Part shown: one piece after another, positions 6,370 to 7,380 of the stretch
How the letters are laid out: the number at the start of each line of letters is the position of its first letter
Numbering within the stretch: position 1 is the first letter of the stretch
Source: Flavobacteriia bacterium
GTDB lineage: Bacteria > Bacteroidota > Bacteroidia > Flavobacteriales_D > Crocinitomicaceae
Direction: 5' to 3'
Assembly: GCA_009925805.1 (NCBI GenBank)
Contig: RFQF01000100.1
Location: 1-7,380 of the forward strand
Length of the DNA: 7,380 nucleotides
Translations under genes and position numbers: made by a program
The notes under the pieces: model-generated
The model's input: only the letters and a program-made list of their open reading frames with translations
Database searches by the model: none
Told to the model about the DNA's origin: nothing

Positions 6370-7380
6370 ATGACAACACCTTCCATCAATACGCTTGGCG
6401 CCTTGCGCGCCTCGGGGTACACTTCCAAAAGCATTAAAACCGAATTGCGCGACAACTTAATCGCATCCTTAAAAACAGGCAACCCAACCTTCCCGGGCAT
6501 GCACGGTTATGAACTTACGGTCATACCCCAACTCGAGCGCGCCATTCTGTCACAACACAACATCAACCTCTTGGGCTTACGTGGACAAGGCAAAACGAGA
6601 ATTGCCCGATTAATGGTCAATCTGTTGGATGAATACCTTCCCGTGGTGGCCGGCAGCGAAATGAACGACGACCCCTTCCACCCGTTAAGCCGCTATGCGA
6701 TAGACTTAATTCAAGAACATGGCGATGAAACACCCATCACATGGTTGCATCGTTCCGATCGTTTTTTTGAAAAATTAGCCACCCCGGATGTCACCATCGC
6801 CGATTTAATTGGAGATATTGACCCCATCAAGGCAGCGAATGCAAAATTGAATTATTCGGATGAGCGCGTATTGCATTTCGGCATGATTCCCCGGGCCAAC
6901 CGTTGCATTTTTGTCATCAATGAATTGCCCGACCTGCAAGCCCGCATCCAGGTGGCGCTGTTTAACATCTTGGAAGAAGGGGACATTCAAATTCGCGGGT
7001 TCAAGTTGCGACTTCCCCTAGACCTTCAATTCGTATTCACTGCCAACCCTGAAGATTACACGAATCGGGGAAGTATCGTTACCCCCTTAAAAGACCGTAT
7101 CGGTTCGCAGATATTGACGCATTACGCGCCGGACCTTGCCACGGCAAAAAAAATCACTATGCAAGAGGCGGAAAAAGCAGAAAATCGTGCGTGTGACGTG
7201 TATGTGCCTGAGCTCGCCAAGGATATCTTGGAACAGATCGCGTTCGAAGCGCGGCAGAGCGAATACATCGACCACAAAAGCGGCATCAGTGCGCGCATGA
7301 GCATTACGGCTTATGAAAACTTGATCAGTACCGCGGAGCGCAGGGCCTTGAAAAACGGTGAAACCACCACCGCGGTGCGC
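6370..7380 (+). CDS. Mg-chelatase-I-like AAA+ ATPase, partial (cut at right edge)
   Basis: AAA+ ATPase with 337 codons visible and no stop before the window ends. It was read from the ATG at 6370, one base after the VWA stop. Seen: Walker A GLRGQGKT (69-76), then VTIADLIGDIDPIKAA (141-156) before the central strand. The Walker B-like segment IFVINELPDL (180-189) has Asn184 before Glu185 where most AAA+ proteins have Asp-Glu. IQVALFNILEEGDIQIRGF (193-211) and FTANPEDYTNRG (223-234, sensor 1 N226) follow, then PLKDRIG (239-245), with a possible arginine finger at R243. The layout matches the ChlI/BchI branch, but relatives I recall with NELPDL and NPEDYTNRG are non-photosynthetic proteins of unknown function, often labelled magnesium chelatase. 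Nothing here suggests chlorophyll synthesis. With the VWA protein upstream it likely forms a ChlI/ChlD-like remodelling machine. The C-terminal part is not visible. Confidence 0.9.
   Translation, partial: MTTPSINTLGALRASGYTSKSIKTELRDNLIASLKTGNPTFPGMHGYELTVIPQLERAILSQHNINLLGLRGQGKTRIARLMVNLLDEYLPVVAGSEMNDDPFHPLSRYAIDLIQEHGDETPITWLHRSDRFFEKLATPDVTIADLIGDIDPIKAANAKLNYSDERVLHFGMIPRANRCIFVINELPDLQARIQVALFNILEEGDIQIRGFKLRLPLDLQFVFTANPEDYTNRGSIVTPLKDRIGSQILTHYAPDLATAKKITMQEAEKAENRACDVYVPELAKDILEQIAFEARQSEYIDHKSGISARMSITAYENLISTAERRALKNGETTTAVR

Noticed and set aside
6024..6500. Minus-strand frame of 158 codons across the VWA/AAA+ junction.
   Set aside because: Both opposing genes carry intact motifs at this place, and the frame has no domain signature.

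Overview
The window looks like a chromosomal segment from a member of the Bacteroidota, most likely near the Flavobacteriales. The reasons are indirect. Start codons lack Shine-Dalgarno sequences and are preceded by A-rich stretches. There is a TAnnTTT-type promoter candidate. The protein families are ones I associate with this phylum: a two-LTxxQ secreted protein, an 'FFNVPSSDIT'-type secreted protein remnant, and a VWA/Mg-chelatase-I-like ATPase pair. No rRNA, tRNA, CRISPR array, insertion sequence or phage gene was seen. The taxonomic call is an inference without a database search.

Layout. (1) 33-935 (+) encodes a membrane-bound M48-type zinc metallopeptidase. It is AT-richer than the rest, and its reading frame is open to the left window edge. 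(2) 936-1246 is a 311-bp stretch with no intact gene. On the minus strand it holds the 5' remnant of a secreted-protein gene, with two in-frame stops. (3) 4708 to 1247 (-) is a tightly packed four-gene operon, with stop and start codons overlapping at all three junctions. In transcription order it encodes an AAC(3)-fold N-acetyltransferase, a NodB-type polysaccharide deacetylase, a FemAB/GNAT-like acyltransferase and a FabG-like SDR reductase. (4) 4709-4824 is a divergent promoter region. (5) 4825-5169 (+) encodes a small secreted Spy/CpxP-like protein with a lysine-rich tail. (6) 5250-7380 (+) holds a VWA-domain protein followed after 1 bp by a Mg-chelatase-I-like AAA+ ATPase, which is cut by the right window edge.

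How the genes may work together. The minus-strand operon combines one deacetylase with two acyl/acetyltransferases and a reductase, none with a signal peptide. This fits a cytoplasmic route that removes an acetyl group from an amino-sugar-containing intermediate and replaces it with another acyl group, but the substrate cannot be read from sequence. The VWA and AAA+ proteins belong to the wide class of MIDAS-adaptor plus AAA+ motor pairs, of which Mg-chelatase ChlD/ChlI and MoxR/VWA are known examples. Their target here is unknown. The two most interesting units are the acylation/deacylation operon and the VWA/AAA+ pair.
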